From positions 7,564,001-7,628,000 of the forward strand of contig NZ_CP042910.1 of assembly GCF_008298035.1 (NCBI RefSeq): a stretch of DNA of 64,000 nt, read 5' to 3'. The notes beneath the pieces were generated by a model that did not search any database, was not told where the DNA came from, and was given only the letters and a program-made list of their open reading frames with translations. The DNA comes from Gimesia maris. Lineage in GTDB: Bacteria; Planctomycetota; Planctomycetia; Planctomycetales; Planctomycetaceae. Below, piece after piece: positions 16,417 to 26,959 of the stretch. Position numbers and translations under genes: made by a program. Position 1 is the stretch's first letter. Each line of letters begins with the position of its first letter.

Positions 16417-17856
16417 TCAGAAAATCTCTCCGGTTTTACCATTATTCTTTGAAAGATTGACTTTTTGAAGGCCGGGAGTTCCTGCGTCAAAATCCTGCTT
16501 GTCACCTTCCTCTGTTGGCTGAAATTTTGAATCATTCTGACTGACCAGTTTATCACCTCCCCGTTCTGGTCCCAGAGGAGGCAGCCCCCTGATCGCACGC
16601 ATTTCATCGACTTTGATTATTTTGGCGCGGATATCTGTTGCCAGACGTTTTTCAAGCAAATCCGGGTCATCAATGTGAGATGCCTCAATTTCAACAGTCA
16701 GGTTTTTTCCAAATTGTGGTGCCAGATGCTCGGTATCATCCTCTGCTAACAAGTCCAGGATTGGTTGAACCGTAAGACAGATAAACTGTTTCAGGCTAGC
16801 ATAAAAAGCAGCATAACTACCTCCGTCCGAGATTCCGGCTGCAATTCCCGGGACACCATGCAGAGCAAGTATTGCATCCCTGAATTGTGTGAAAGAAGAA
16901 TTGTAATCCATTTCCCTGGGAGTCGCAGTTAGAGAAACGACCTGTTCTCCTGTGGTAAAAATGGCCTTCCCTGTATTTTCTGTTCCTCCATACTTCTGCT
17001 CAAACATCGCTGCCGCCGCTTCAAGTTCTTCTCTAGTCGGATTCATATCTTTGCCACAGGTTACGACTATCGAAGGATCTGCCCCATTATTCATTTGAGC
17101 CCAGCGAGCAGAATCAATCTGATTGGCCGAGTCCACCCATCTCGCCCCGGCACTTACTGGAGACTGACCATCATCTTTATAAACCGGGTGAGGCCAACGT
17201 GATATCTGGAGTTGAGAAATTGGAATCACATTTCCTACAACTTGATAAAACATGCTCGTTTCTGCAAAGGAACTGCTATACGGCTCACTAACATATCTGA
17301 GCGAGGGGGCCTGGATTTTATAGCCTCCTTCCGGAAATTCATGGCTGGGAGGTACTGGGGTTGCGATCGCAGTTGGAATAACATATCTCTGAACCGTTTT
17401 TCCAAACTGATTCGGTACATTCCAGACAATGCTGGTTCCTGTCAGTTGAAGCTGTAATACTCTTTCGTAGCGAAACGAGGCTCCAGATTGAGTCGGGTTG
17501 GGATGTTTTAATATTTTACATATCGGATGTTCGTTAGAGAGAGGTTCTGCCACACCGAACTCCCCGGCATACAAACTTTTGAGTTGGGTATATCGATTTT
17601 TATTGTGAACTTTGTCTTTTATTCTTTTCTGTTTGGAACCATTAATTGAATCATCATAAACTAATACTGATGCCTGCATTGCTTGCAGACAGATGGCACG
17701 GATCGCCACAAAATTCCATCCAGTATATTGATCGGATTCCCTTCTATGATCACTACTCCAGGCTCCCGGTTGCCCCGCCCCTAGAACTGCACGTAAGGCA
17801 ACTGCAAACTGATTTGATTTAAAGCGTGCTGTAAGCTGTTTCAAAGGATTCCACAT
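16417..17856 (-). CDS. Phage portal protein (HK97/SPP1-like)
   Basis: 479 residues. The pattern of phage portals is present: YTGWNFVAIRAICLQAMQA at about residue 47, a PICKILKHPNPTQSG segment with RYERVLQLQLTGTSIVWNV, then an RWVDSANQIDSARWAQMNNG helix, TRQELEAAAA-like stretch (TREELEAAAAMFEQKYGG) and LHGVPGIAAGISDGGSYAAF near residue 340. Portals form the dodecamer at one capsid vertex through which terminase pumps DNA. It lies 51 bases after the terminase gene. Downstream, the next phage gene (protease) is displaced by 4.3 kb of cellular genes. Confidence 0.9.
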   Translation of the reverse strand: MWNPLKQLTARFKSNQFAVALRAVLGAGQPGAWSSDHRRESDQYTGWNFVAIRAICLQAMQASVLVYDDSINGSKQKRIKDKVHNKNRYTQLKSLYAGEFGVAEPLSNEHPICKILKHPNPTQSGASFRYERVLQLQLTGTSIVWNVPNQFGKTVQRYVIPTAIATPVPPSHEFPEGGYKIQAPSLRYVSEPYSSSFAETSMFYQVVGNVIPISQLQISRWPHPVYKDDGQSPVSAGARWVDSANQIDSARWAQMNNGADPSIVVTCGKDMNPTREELEAAAAMFEQKYGGTENTGKAIFTTGEQVVSLTATPREMDYNSSFTQFRDAILALHGVPGIAAGISDGGSYAAFYASLKQFICLTVQPILDLLAEDDTEHLAPQFGKNLTVEIEASHIDDPDLLEKRLATDIRAKIIKVDEMRAIRGLPPLGPERGGDKLVSQNDSKFQPTEEGDKQDFDAGTPGLQKVNLSKNNGKTGEIF

Positions 17857-17907
17857 ACGAAGTTATCCCCAATTTAAGAACACTGTTGATGGGTTGTATT
17901 ATGTATT

Positions 17908-19614
17908 TCAGGCAACAATCAACTGACGACGTCGCTGGCTTCTTAATGCACATAGACAGTAAACGACAGCATCAGCACGATCTGGTGACCTCCCTAGGAT
18001 TTCATGCAATGTTTTTCCGTTGTAGTTCGCGTCTGAACCTCGTCTTCCTTTGGGAGTGATATAATATTTTTCGCCATCATGGCCAGCATATATTTTTTCG
18101 GGTGCCACCAGTTCCGCTTTTAGCCTTTGGTTATCAGGCAGAGCAAAGGGCATCATGCGGAAGTCCCCCGCAGGGTCAAGCCTTCTTGCTGCCTCACCAT
18201 ATAGTTCAGCTCTCTTATTTGCATATTTTTTTGAATCCAGGTTACTGCTGGCATTTCCGTGAATTTCGATAACATTCACATTTCTTTTTTTCAAAGGATC
18301 GCCCACCGCATTCCCATACCCCCCGCCCCAGTCAATAGCAATCGGAACAATACCCTGTTCTAAATCGACTCCATGAGAATTCGCAGTCTCCAATACCCAA
18401 CTCATCGTCTGCTGTGTATCAGAAAACTGGCATTCATGAATCGCTCGAATTCCGTAACGCCCTCCCACCGCTAGGACCGAAGCATCTCCAAACCGGGATG
18501 CTGCCACATCCAGCCCAAAACCCTCTACAGGTAATATCTGCTCTAACAGTTTCAAGGCTAATATGTGAAACTGTTCCCGGGCTCTCAGACACAGGCGATT
18601 CCATCGAGTCCAGAATTTAACTGGCTCGATCAACCAATCCGGTAAAATTACTTGTTTATCAGGATCCTGATCGGGGAATTTGCCCAGGGCATACACATTT
18701 CGTATGAGAGGATCTGCATCATTGAGGAGTGCCATAAATTCGTCGTAACAGGTTTGTCCGGGAATTCGAGGCTGAACTTTTTCGAAATCATCTGCTGCTA
18801 TGGGACTTCCATGAGGGTAATAATTATCAGATATTTTGATTCCACCAATCGGTGCGACAGGTTGCTCAAGACATTTTTCTTTCACATTCGTGCATTCCCA
18901 GCCACTGACCGTTATACAACGTGTATTGCCATACTGATCGATAATTGTCTGTGTTTTATCTGGGTTCACGACAGGAAAAGAATCCCTGAATGTGCCGGAC
19001 AGGGTCGACGGATTTGATAACGCCAGAAACTTTTTGGCCTGCGTGTTTGCCAGCTTATATTTATCTTCGAGATTGGGTGCGGTTGCTTCATCAAACCAGA
19101 AAAATACATGTGGTGAGTGCGCACCACGAAAGCCTTCAATATGCTGTGGGTTCGCCAGTGAAATAGAATGCTGATTGTTATCAAAGACGCCTGAAGTTAA
19201 AAGCTTTCCCGGCGGTTTGAACCTCATTTTTCGCCACCATTTATCTACCTCACCAAATGCAATTTTTTGAGCTGTTCTGACTGAATCTCGTGTAATGATG
19301 ATTTTTGCATCATTCCAGATATGAAAGTAGGTGCAACAGGCGATTCCTGCTGCGGCCCCTTTTCCACAACCTGTATTTCCTTTTACAAATACTCGGCGAA
19401 TCGTGAGATCAAATAATGATTCGAGAATGTCCCACTGCCAGTCATCAAGTACTGCTTCAGGCCATTGTAACTCGACATAAGGTCGGATCTGTCCAGATCG
19501 AGCTTGACGGATAGCGGTTTCAAGCTCTGAACCATCTTGCTGTAGTCCATGGAAACGTTGAGTCTGTTCAAGATCAAGCAGTATTTCCACTGGAGAGAAT
19601 TCCAGGTCATTCAC
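17908..19614 (-). CDS. Phage terminase large subunit
   Basis: 568 residues with all motor and nuclease elements. ATPase: Walker A GNTGCGKG (79-86, unusual Gly in the last place), Walker B VFFWFDEA (170-177), coupling motif LALSNPS (197-203). RNase H-type nuclease: GLDVAASRFGD with Asp369, IAIDWGGGYG with Asp428, and DRADAVVY near 545-552. No catalytic loss is seen, so the packaging motor could still be functional. It drives genome packaging through the portal. No small-subunit gene lies upstream; the next gene is a divergent esterase 300 bases away, so this marks the right edge of the phage module. Confidence 0.93.
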   Translation of the reverse strand: MNDLEFSPVEILLDLEQTQRFHGLQQDGSELETAIRQARSGQIRPYVELQWPEAVLDDWQWDILESLFDLTIRRVFVKGNTGCGKGAAAGIACCTYFHIWNDAKIIITRDSVRTAQKIAFGEVDKWWRKMRFKPPGKLLTSGVFDNNQHSISLANPQHIEGFRGAHSPHVFFWFDEATAPNLEDKYKLANTQAKKFLALSNPSTLSGTFRDSFPVVNPDKTQTIIDQYGNTRCITVSGWECTNVKEKCLEQPVAPIGGIKISDNYYPHGSPIAADDFEKVQPRIPGQTCYDEFMALLNDADPLIRNVYALGKFPDQDPDKQVILPDWLIEPVKFWTRWNRLCLRAREQFHILALKLLEQILPVEGFGLDVAASRFGDASVLAVGGRYGIRAIHECQFSDTQQTMSWVLETANSHGVDLEQGIVPIAIDWGGGYGNAVGDPLKKRNVNVIEIHGNASSNLDSKKYANKRAELYGEAARRLDPAGDFRMMPFALPDNQRLKAELVAPEKIYAGHDGEKYYITPKGRRGSDANYNGKTLHEILGRSPDRADAVVYCLCALRSQRRRQLIVA

Positions 19615-19911
19615 GTTAGGATTACAAGATCGCAGAGGTAGCTACTCCGTAGGTCATCCTTCATTTTCAGGATTTTATAGAGTCTATTAAAAATTGTTTT
19701 CAATGACTTTCGATTCATTCTCAGTTAGTTTCAATTAAATTTGAATTCATATCCTTGCTATTGGCATGGTGAGGTCAAGATAATCTATGAATTATATTTT
19801 TCTTCCGTATGAACATTCAGGTCTGATTCACTAGTGTTGAACTGAAAGATTGTTCTTCTGAATAACTCTTGATCAATGCCAATTCCAAAAAATAATTTCT
19901 GGAGAGTTTTA

Positions 19912-20766
19912 ATGAAAAACATACTGGCTTATATATTCCTGGGTCTGATTCTGCTCCCCAGAGACGCGAATTGTGCGGATGAAAAAGTTAACATCATTCC
20001 TGATGTTGTTTATGGTCACAAATATGGCATGGCACTGACCTTTGATGTTTTCCAACCCCAAAATCCCAATGGAGCGGGTGTATTATTCATGGTAAGTGGC
20101 GGCTGGTACTCGCGTTGGACAGAACCTCAAAACATGCAGGGTTGGTTTAACCCACTATTGGAAGAGGGCTTTACCGTCTTCTGTGTCAGGCATGGTAGTA
20201 GCCCAAAGTTTAAGATCCCGGAAGTCGTGGAAGACGTGCGTCGCAGTGTCCGATTCATTCGTCGGCACGCAGAGAAATATGGAGTTAATCAGAACCAGCT
20301 CGGAGTTTGGGGAGGAAGCGCGGGCGGGCATCTTTCTTTAATACTCGGAACAACTTCTGATCAAGGTGATCCTAATGCAACAGACCCGGTTTTAAAAAAC
20401 AGTGATCGGGTAGCAGCAGTCGCTGCTTATTATCCGCCGACAGATATACGTGAATTTGTGGACGAAAAATCAACCTATTATCATCGATACCCAGCACTGC
20501 AGTTTGAAGCGGATCTGGCGGGTGATTTTTCACCACTGCTTCATGTGACTCCAGACGATGCTCCAACACTGCTCATACATGGAGACCAGGATGAGCTGGT
20601 CCCCATCAGCCACAGTAATAATATCATGAAACGGTTCAAGGAACAAAAAGTTCCAGCAGAACTTATCGTGATTAAGGATGCCGCGCACGGCTTTAAGGGT
20701 GAAGACCAAAATCGTGCGCGCCAGGCAGTTGTGAATTGGTTTAAGAAGTATTTATTGACCCCTTAA
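19912..20766 (+). CDS. Secreted alpha/beta-hydrolase esterase
   Basis: 284 residues from the ATG at 19912, which has GGAGAG upstream and begins a signal peptide (MKNILAYIFLGLILL, cut near NCADE). The earlier ATG at 19876 adds 12 polar residues and is less likely. The nucleophile Ser136 lies in GGSAGG, the acid in HGDQDELVP and the His in AAHGFKG. This resembles the BD-FAE/Abhydrolase_3 esterases, which remove acyl groups from carbohydrates or small esters in the periplasm. Monocistronic; first cellular gene after the phage module. Confidence 0.85.
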   Translation: MKNILAYIFLGLILLPRDANCADEKVNIIPDVVYGHKYGMALTFDVFQPQNPNGAGVLFMVSGGWYSRWTEPQNMQGWFNPLLEEGFTVFCVRHGSSPKFKIPEVVEDVRRSVRFIRRHAEKYGVNQNQLGVWGGSAGGHLSLILGTTSDQGDPNATDPVLKNSDRVAAVAAYYPPTDIREFVDEKSTYYHRYPALQFEADLAGDFSPLLHVTPDDAPTLLIHGDQDELVPISHSNNIMKRFKEQKVPAELIVIKDAAHGFKGEDQNRARQAVVNWFKKYLLTP

Positions 20767-20789
20767 ACAATTATGAACAACGGACTTTT

Positions 20790-22181
20790 TTAAAACTCCG
20801 CATTTTTCGGAGTTCTGGGAAACGGTATGCAATCTCTGATATTTGTCATTGAAGTAATCAGTTGAATGAGTCGCTCAAATCCCAACCCAAATCCTGAATG
20901 TGGTACGGTTCCATACTTTCTTAGATCTGTGTACCACCAGTAATCTTCCGGATTCAGGCCACCTTCTTTCATTCTGTCTATCAGGATATCATAGCGTTCT
21001 TCCCGCTGACTACCGCCGATGATTTCTCCAACTCCCGGTACGAGCACATCCATTGCACACACTGTTTTGCCATCATCGTTGCAACGCATATAAAATGGTT
21101 TAATTGTCTTAGGATAATTATATACAATCACAGGCTGCTTAAAGTGTTCTTCCGTCAGGAACCGTTCATGCTCAGACTGCATATCACTGCCCCATTCAAT
21201 AGGAAAATCAAATTTTTTCCCACTGGACTTTACTATCTCAATCGCTTCTGTATACGAGATGCGAATAAATTCGTTTTCGGTAATATTTCGCAAGGTCTCA
21301 AGAGTTGTTTTGTCGATCCTTTGATTGAAGAATACCATATCCTCGGCGCAATTCTCCAGAACATCACTGATAACGTCTCTCACAAAACTCTCTGCTAGCG
21401 CCATATTATCCTGTAAATCATAGAAAGGCATTTCGGGCTCAATCATCCAGAATTCGGCGAGATGTCGAGTCGTATTTGAGTTCTCAGCGCGAAAAGTAGG
21501 ACCAAACGTGTAACAGTCTCCAATGGATGTCGCAAAGATTTCTGCCTCCAATTGTCCAGAGACTGTCAGAGATGCCCGTTTTCCAAAAAAGTCCTGTGAA
21601 AAATCGATCTCTGTCTGGACTTGAGCCAGTCGATCTAAATTAAGAGTTGTTACCTGAAACATTTCGCCTGCTCCTTCACAATCACTGGTCGTAATGATTG
21701 GAGTCTGGATATAGATAAAACCCCGCGACTGAAAGAAACGATGAATGGCGGTTGCTGCCTCATTTCTGACTCTAGTAATTGCTCCAAAAGTATTTGTGCG
21801 TGGACGCAAATGAGCAATTTCTCTCAAAAATTCGAAACTATGACGCTTTTTCTGTAGCGGATACGTTTCGGCATCTGCAGAACCGTATAGATCGAAAGCC
21901 TCTGCATGTATTTCAATTCTCTGGTTTTTGCCTGGTGACTCTATCACCTTTCCTGTCACCGAGAGGCTGCTACCCGTGGTGAGATCTTTTATCAATTTTT
22001 CATAGTTCGGTACATTTTGATCAAGTACAATCTGTAGATTGGCCATACAACTGCCGTCATTCAATTCAACAAAAGAAAATCCACTTTTGGAATCTCGTCT
22101 CGTACGAACCCAGCCACAAACTTTGATTGTTTCTCCCGGTTGAGAAGTATGCAGAGCCGACTTTATTTTTGTTCGAATCAT
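20790..22181 (-). CDS. asnS: Asparaginyl-tRNA synthetase
   Basis: 463 residues from the Met at 22181 ([10 protein letters not shown]), where the E. coli enzyme also begins; a frame extending to 22247 adds 22 residues. The OB-fold anticodon-binding domain (about 15-110) contains [20 protein letters not shown]. Class II motifs are clear: motif 1 [16 protein letters not shown], motif 2 [26 protein letters not shown] and motif 3 [15 protein letters not shown], with AsnRS-specific [14 protein letters not shown]. It charges tRNA-Asn. It ends 23 bases from the convergent esterase. No clear ribosome site precedes either start. Confidence 0.96.
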   Translation of the reverse strand: MIRTKIKSALHTSQPGETIKVCGWVRTRRDSKSGFSFVELNDGSCMANLQIVLDQNVPNYEKLIKDLTTGSSLSVTGKVIESPGKNQRIEIHAEAFDLYGSADAETYPLQKKRHSFEFLREIAHLRPRTNTFGAITRVRNEAATAIHRFFQSRGFIYIQTPIITTSDCEGAGEMFQVTTLNLDRLAQVQTEIDFSQDFFGKRASLTVSGQLEAEIFATSIGDCYTFGPTFRAENSNTTRHLAEFWMIEPEMPFYDLQDNMALAESFVRDVISDVLENCAEDMVFFNQRIDKTTLETLRNITENEFIRISYTEAIEIVKSSGKKFDFPIEWGSDMQSEHERFLTEEHFKQPVIVYNYPKTIKPFYMRCNDDGKTVCAMDVLVPGVGEIIGGSQREERYDILIDRMKEGGLNPEDYWWYTDLRKYGTVPHSGFGLGFERLIQLITSMTNIRDCIPFPRTPKNAEF

Positions 22182-22586
22182 TGAAGAAACGCTTTCCAAG
22201 TTTGAATTTAAATCGTTTAACACATTTTTTACCAGAAGTTTAAGCATATTCTACACTCACATTACTCTATGCTTTCCTTTTTAATTTGCATCCTAGATTC
22301 TGTAAACTGTAATCCTGAAGAGATCATGACATGAAACTGGGAATTTGGATCATTTGCTTACACTGACTCTGACCCGATTGAAGGAGATGATAAATCTTTT
22401 TGAACAAAAGCTGTTCCAGTTTGGATCTTATAAGCAGAGTTGAATATCGGTGATCTCTCAATCGACGAATATTACCTGTCATTCTTGATTGGATTACTTT
22501 GAGATTATTTGATCGCAAAATCAGCCAGCAAGCAACAACTAAACACATGGCCACATACCGGTCAAGAAGTTAAGAACCCAATCCCT

Positions 22587-23693
22587 ATGTTGAAATCCGA
22601 CAAACCAAGAATGCCGAAAATATCGATTGCAAGTCTGGTGGATCTAAACGATGAACTGATTGCTATGATTCGAGCAGGGATACCACTTGACCAGGGTCTG
22701 CGAAATGCAGCCGCTCATTTAAACAGAGATTCAAAACAATTCATAGAACAACTGGCTCTTAAAATAGAAGAGGGTTCTTCGCTTGAAGAAGCCATCCAAT
22801 TGGGTGCCGATAAACTTCCCCCTTCTTATATATCTCTTCTGAAATCAGCCATACGAATGGGAAAACTGCCGGAAGCTCTTTCAGCCTATACCTCATTTGC
22901 CAGATCGAGGATGGAACTACGTCAGGAAATTGGAATGGCCTTACTATATCCAGGCATAGTTCTGGTCATGGCTTTTTTTCTTTCGCTATTTGCCTGCTTC
23001 ATCATTTTCCCGAAACTGCTTGTAATACATCAGATGTTCGATCTGCAAAATACTCCGTTAATGGAGTTGGTATCTAAATTCTTTAGCTTCTACCAAAGCT
23101 GGTTTCTAATTGTACCCTTACTATTGTTAATCTTAATTATCAGTTGGAAAGCAAGTCGCTTCACTTTCCTTGGTACTAGAGAACAAAATACATCATTATC
23201 AAGGAGTGTCTTTTCGATTATTGCATACGGTTGGATTCCCGGGTATCAGAAATTGATTCTGGAAATGAATTATTCAACTTTTACAAAAATGGTCAGCATC
23301 CTGCTTTCATATCATGTTCCTTTACATGAATCTCTGGTACTAGCCGCTGAATCTACCGGAAATTCAAAACTGATTACAGAATCAAAATTACTTTCTGCAA
23401 AATTGAAACATGGATCTTCACTACCAGATGTAGTACGAAACAGCGACTTTTATCCATCCTTTATAAAAAAAATGCTGATAAAGAATGTTCATCAAAATCA
23501 TCTTGTCAGAATTTTTTCTGAGATGTCACGTGTTTATAAAACACGAGTATCAAATCGCATAGATTGGGCGAAGCGAATTATTCCAGTCTCTTTACTCGTT
23601 TTAATTGCAGGTGGTATTACAGCCTGTTACGCCATTATTGTATTTCTGCCTTTCATTGAATTATTAAAAATGCTGGGGAGTCCCTCACTATAA
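22587..23693 (+). CDS. Type II secretion inner-membrane platform protein GspF (copy 1)
   Basis: About 368 residues from the ATG at 22587; a TTG at 22509 would add 26 polar residues. It has the two GspF/PilC repeats: residues about 20-140 with DELIAMIRAGIPLDQGLRN and KSAIRMGKLPEALSAYTS then membrane segments, and a second repeat (MNYSTFTKMVSILLSYHVPLHES) with final membrane segments. GspF is the membrane platform that couples the ATPase to pilus or pseudopilus assembly. The N-terminal domain found in typical GspF before the first repeat is missing. The stop overlaps the next gene start (TAATG). First of three gspF genes. Confidence 0.85.
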   Translation: MLKSDKPRMPKISIASLVDLNDELIAMIRAGIPLDQGLRNAAAHLNRDSKQFIEQLALKIEEGSSLEEAIQLGADKLPPSYISLLKSAIRMGKLPEALSAYTSFARSRMELRQEIGMALLYPGIVLVMAFFLSLFACFIIFPKLLVIHQMFDLQNTPLMELVSKFFSFYQSWFLIVPLLLLILIISWKASRFTFLGTREQNTSLSRSVFSIIAYGWIPGYQKLILEMNYSTFTKMVSILLSYHVPLHESLVLAAESTGNSKLITESKLLSAKLKHGSSLPDVVRNSDFYPSFIKKMLIKNVHQNHLVRIFSEMSRVYKTRVSNRIDWAKRIIPVSLLVLIAGGITACYAIIVFLPFIELLKMLGSPSL

Positions 23694-24955
23694 TGAATCG
23701 TTACTCATATACCTGCCTGGACAAAGAGGGACAGAAACTGCAAGGAGTGATCGATGCAGAGAATGATGAGTCTGCACGAATCAAACTGATGGAGCAAGGC
23801 TTAAAAATCCTGAGAGTTGATCTATTATCATCGGAGAACGATATCGATACCAGGGACTCAGAGCATTGGGAAATTGAAGAATTTGCAGAAGAACAACTTT
23901 CTGACTTTGGCAAGGCTGCCTGGAGTGAGGAATCAGAGTTTGTCAGCACTTTACCTAAAGTTTCTCAACCAGAAATTGATGGTATCCCACTCTCTGCCTG
24001 CCTGCTGACACTGGCTGAGGAGACGAATTCCCGGCAGTTATCTCGCATCTTCCAAAATATTGCCAATGACCTGGAGCAAGGCGTCATACCTGAACACAGT
24101 TTTGACAGACATTTGAAATCGATACCACACCATCTGGAATCACTGATCCTTGCGGGAGCACAGACGAAACACCTGGAATCGATCATCGAAGATTATATCG
24201 AATGCCAAAGGTACCTCAAACAATCCCGACATAAAATCCTCATCTCTCTATTTTATTCTGGAGTTTTAATTGCTGTTTCTTTTCTCCTGTTCTATTTTTT
24301 GATGGTTAAAGTGGTTGCAAACTTTAAATCAATATTTGAAGGCTTTGGAACCGAATTACCCAGTCTGACTGTTCTGGCTTTCCACATCTCAGATGTATTT
24401 TCAGAGTATGGCCTGCAGATGCTGGGTTGGTTTCTGCTGATTTCGATAGGAATCTGGTTCAGTTTTGACTTATTCAGATTACAGTCAACACGCAGAAGGG
24501 TGATAAATAAGATCCCAGTTTTCGGCGGAATACTCTGCAACACTTCAAATGCTCAATTCTGCCGCATGCTGGCAACAATGACAGAGGCAAGAATAAATCT
24601 TCCCGATGCGATCGAACTATCCGCAAAAACAACAAAAGACCCAAATCTGATTGCAGGTTGTCAGTTATTAAAAAGTAGAGCGAAAGAGGGCTTGAGTCTC
24701 TCACAGGCATCCTCGGGAATTTCTCAGTTTTCAAAAGGCTTTGTCCATATTTTTCGATGGCAGGATCGCCCGGACATATTCATCGATTCATTACGTGCCA
24801 GCAGTAATATATTCCAGGCCAAAGCAAATATGAAAACCAGCTCACTGGTTTTCATGCTTCAGCCAATCGTATTAGCTGGGATATTAATTATTGTCTCGTT
24901 CCCGATTGGAGCAATTTACTTACCGCTCATCAAGTTGCTCAATGATCTCTCATAA
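23693..24955 (+). CDS. Type II secretion inner-membrane platform protein GspF (copy 2)
   Basis: 420 residues. The N-terminus (MNRYSYTCLDKEGQKLQGVI, then a GLKILRVDLL turn) is the classic GspF N-domain, followed by an acidic linker, a GspF repeat (about 105-215), membrane segments near 170-195 and 225-250, a second repeat (NAQFCRMLATMTEARINLPDAI) and a terminal membrane segment. The first repeat is unusually degenerate (GIPLSACLLTLAEETN). Start overlaps the stop of copy 1, so they are translated together. Copies 1 and 2 may form a heteromeric platform. Confidence 0.85.
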   Translation: MNRYSYTCLDKEGQKLQGVIDAENDESARIKLMEQGLKILRVDLLSSENDIDTRDSEHWEIEEFAEEQLSDFGKAAWSEESEFVSTLPKVSQPEIDGIPLSACLLTLAEETNSRQLSRIFQNIANDLEQGVIPEHSFDRHLKSIPHHLESLILAGAQTKHLESIIEDYIECQRYLKQSRHKILISLFYSGVLIAVSFLLFYFLMVKVVANFKSIFEGFGTELPSLTVLAFHISDVFSEYGLQMLGWFLLISIGIWFSFDLFRLQSTRRRVINKIPVFGGILCNTSNAQFCRMLATMTEARINLPDAIELSAKTTKDPNLIAGCQLLKSRAKEGLSLSQASSGISQFSKGFVHIFRWQDRPDIFIDSLRASSNIFQAKANMKTSSLVFMLQPIVLAGILIIVSFPIGAIYLPLIKLLNDLS

Positions 24956-24985
24956 CGACATCATTACTAGAAAGAGTCATCGTCA

Positions 24986-26509
24986 GTGGAATCACTCGGA
25001 CTTATATTCTGCCTGGCATTTTTTGCCTATTTTCCGATTGCCGGAATTTCCTCGATTCTGCTGGCTCGGAGAATAATAGACTTTGGCCACCAGGGAGTTA
25101 ACCCTTTCGTCAGAGTCTGCTGGATACTCTTCCTGCTTTTCATGATGTTCTGTGGGATTGTATTAATTGGCCTTAGTATTCTGGTGGTAGTTTTCAATCA
25201 GCAGTCTCATCTGGGTGCATTACTTCTGATCATACCCAGTCTGATTCTTTACTCTTTTACCATCTATCAAGAATCTCGCTGTTATCAGGTAGCTTTCGCT
25301 CTTAATCAGGGTGATGAATATGAATTGCCTGAGACTCTGCAGATTAAAATTCAATCTATTCGTATTTTCGGATGGATTTTACTGGGGCTCCCATTACTGG
25401 TCTTCTTGCCAATCTTTATCTCATTTTTACCTTTACTACTGGCATTCATCATCCTCAGTTGTCTCATCAATATTATTTCATTATCCAAACGGGCTAATGA
25501 ATCTGAATTACTCTGGCTGTTAACCGTCTGTGTAGAAAAAAACATTCCACTGGGCCCTGAAATTGATACCTATGCAGAAACACAACCACGAAAATATCGA
25601 GCCAGACTTGAATTACTGAGCAGTCGACTCTACTCAGGTGTTTCACTTTCAACAGCACTGTCTGAAACTCCAGGCCTTGTTCCTCAATCTACAGTCGTAT
25701 CAATTCGCATTGGAGAAGTAAGTAATACACTGGGCTTAGCGCTCCGAGATGCTGCCGTACAGACATCGAAATCTTTAAAGAATGAGTCGGGAGAGACAAG
25801 CGCTACCTATCTCGCCGTTTATGTAACAGTAGTCGGAACGATCCTGTTTACAATCGCGGGGTTTATCATGTATTGGATCATACCCAAATTCAAAAAGATT
25901 TTTATGGATTTCGATGCAAATCTTCCAACCATGACTCTAACTGTGATAAACCTTAGTGATTTTATCATTGCTAATTTTTTCCTGTTCTTACCGATTTTTT
26001 CTATTCCATTCACGCTATTAATTCTGATCCACATGGGGAATTATTTCGGCTGGTCTAATTTACGGATCCCACTCTTCACAACCTGGTTCCCACGACTCAA
26101 TACACCTGATTGCCTGAGACAGATTGCCCAGTCTATTTCCGCACAACAACAGCCCCAGATCGCGTTGAGTTCCGCTTCCCAATATCACCTGTGGGCAGAT
26201 GTCAGAATTCGTTCTGAATCAGTCAAAAACAGAGTCAATCAGGGTGAAAACCTTTGGGCGTCTCTGCAGCATGCTAAAATCATTTCCCGTTCCGAGGCGG
26301 CCCTCTGTGTTACTGCTGAGCGCGTGGGTAACCTGCCTGAAGTGTTGAGAGCACTGGCTCTCTCAATAGAGCAACGCAGGAACAGAAAACTGAGAGTGCT
26401 CGCAGATCTCTTAAAACCAGTTATCGTCTGCACCCTGGGATTAGTCGTGGGCCTGTTTGTGATTGCATTGTTTATCCCCATCGTCCAATTAATTTTTGAC
26501 TTCAGTTGA
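24986..26509 (+). CDS. Type II secretion platform protein GspF-like (copy 3) with extra N-terminal membrane domain
   Basis: 507 residues from a GTG (24986). Residues 1-160 form an extra region with about five membrane segments not found in normal GspF. Repeats follow: the first (about 165-285) has TVCVEKNIPLGPEIDTYAE and SIRIGEVSNTLGLALRDAA; the second (about 370-480) has TPDCLRQIAQSISAQQQPQIAL and CVTAERVGNLPEVLRALALS; the protein ends in a membrane segment. The N-terminal addition suggests a specialised, possibly regulatory platform subunit. It lies 30 bases after copy 2 and 12 bases before the first pseudopilin gene. Confidence 0.85.
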   Translation: MESLGLIFCLAFFAYFPIAGISSILLARRIIDFGHQGVNPFVRVCWILFLLFMMFCGIVLIGLSILVVVFNQQSHLGALLLIIPSLILYSFTIYQESRCYQVAFALNQGDEYELPETLQIKIQSIRIFGWILLGLPLLVFLPIFISFLPLLLAFIILSCLINIISLSKRANESELLWLLTVCVEKNIPLGPEIDTYAETQPRKYRARLELLSSRLYSGVSLSTALSETPGLVPQSTVVSIRIGEVSNTLGLALRDAAVQTSKSLKNESGETSATYLAVYVTVVGTILFTIAGFIMYWIIPKFKKIFMDFDANLPTMTLTVINLSDFIIANFFLFLPIFSIPFTLLILIHMGNYFGWSNLRIPLFTTWFPRLNTPDCLRQIAQSISAQQQPQIALSSASQYHLWADVRIRSESVKNRVNQGENLWASLQHAKIISRSEAALCVTAERVGNLPEVLRALALSIEQRRNRKLRVLADLLKPVIVCTLGLVVGLFVIALFIPIVQLIFDFS

Positions 26510-26521
26510 AATTCTGTCTCT

Positions 26522-26959
26522 ATGAGATTCCATCATCATCATATTACGAAGCGGAGTAAGCGGTCGGGCTTTACCGTCTTTGAAGCTTTCATCTCACTGA
26601 TTCTGGTCAGCGCTGCTGTTTCCATCGCAGTTCCCACTTTACGTGTTGTTAATCTTCAGAGAAAGTCGATAAATGAGCGAGTTCTGGCAACTAATACATT
26701 GGCTAATCTGGCAGAACGATTGTCTGTCACAGAAACATGGAACAGCCTTACGCCACAAAAACTGGATACCTATAGAAATCAGGTGACGAAAGAACTTTCA
26801 CTAAAAAATTCAAAACTGACCATTGATTTAATAGAAAGTCCAAAATCAGCTGCACTAAAACAAGTACAAATACGGCTATCATGGCAAAACCCATACGGTG
26901 AATTCGCGGACCCTGTCTTACTTTCACTCTGGTTTTATCAGATGGAGAGTACCAAATGA
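26522..26959 (+). CDS. Pseudopilin (GspI/PulG-like)
   Basis: 145 residues. A basic leader (KRSKRSG) precedes FTVFEAFISLILVSAAVSIAV: prepilin peptidase would cut after Gly, giving an N-terminal Phe and the conserved Glu at position 5, then the membrane helix. The rest is a helix and a short beta region. Minor pseudopilins form the tip of the secretion pseudopilus or type IV-like pilus. The stop overlaps the next start by four bases (ATGA). Confidence 0.8.
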   Translation: MRFHHHHITKRSKRSGFTVFEAFISLILVSAAVSIAVPTLRVVNLQRKSINERVLATNTLANLAERLSVTETWNSLTPQKLDTYRNQVTKELSLKNSKLTIDLIESPKSAALKQVQIRLSWQNPYGEFADPVLLSLWFYQMESTK

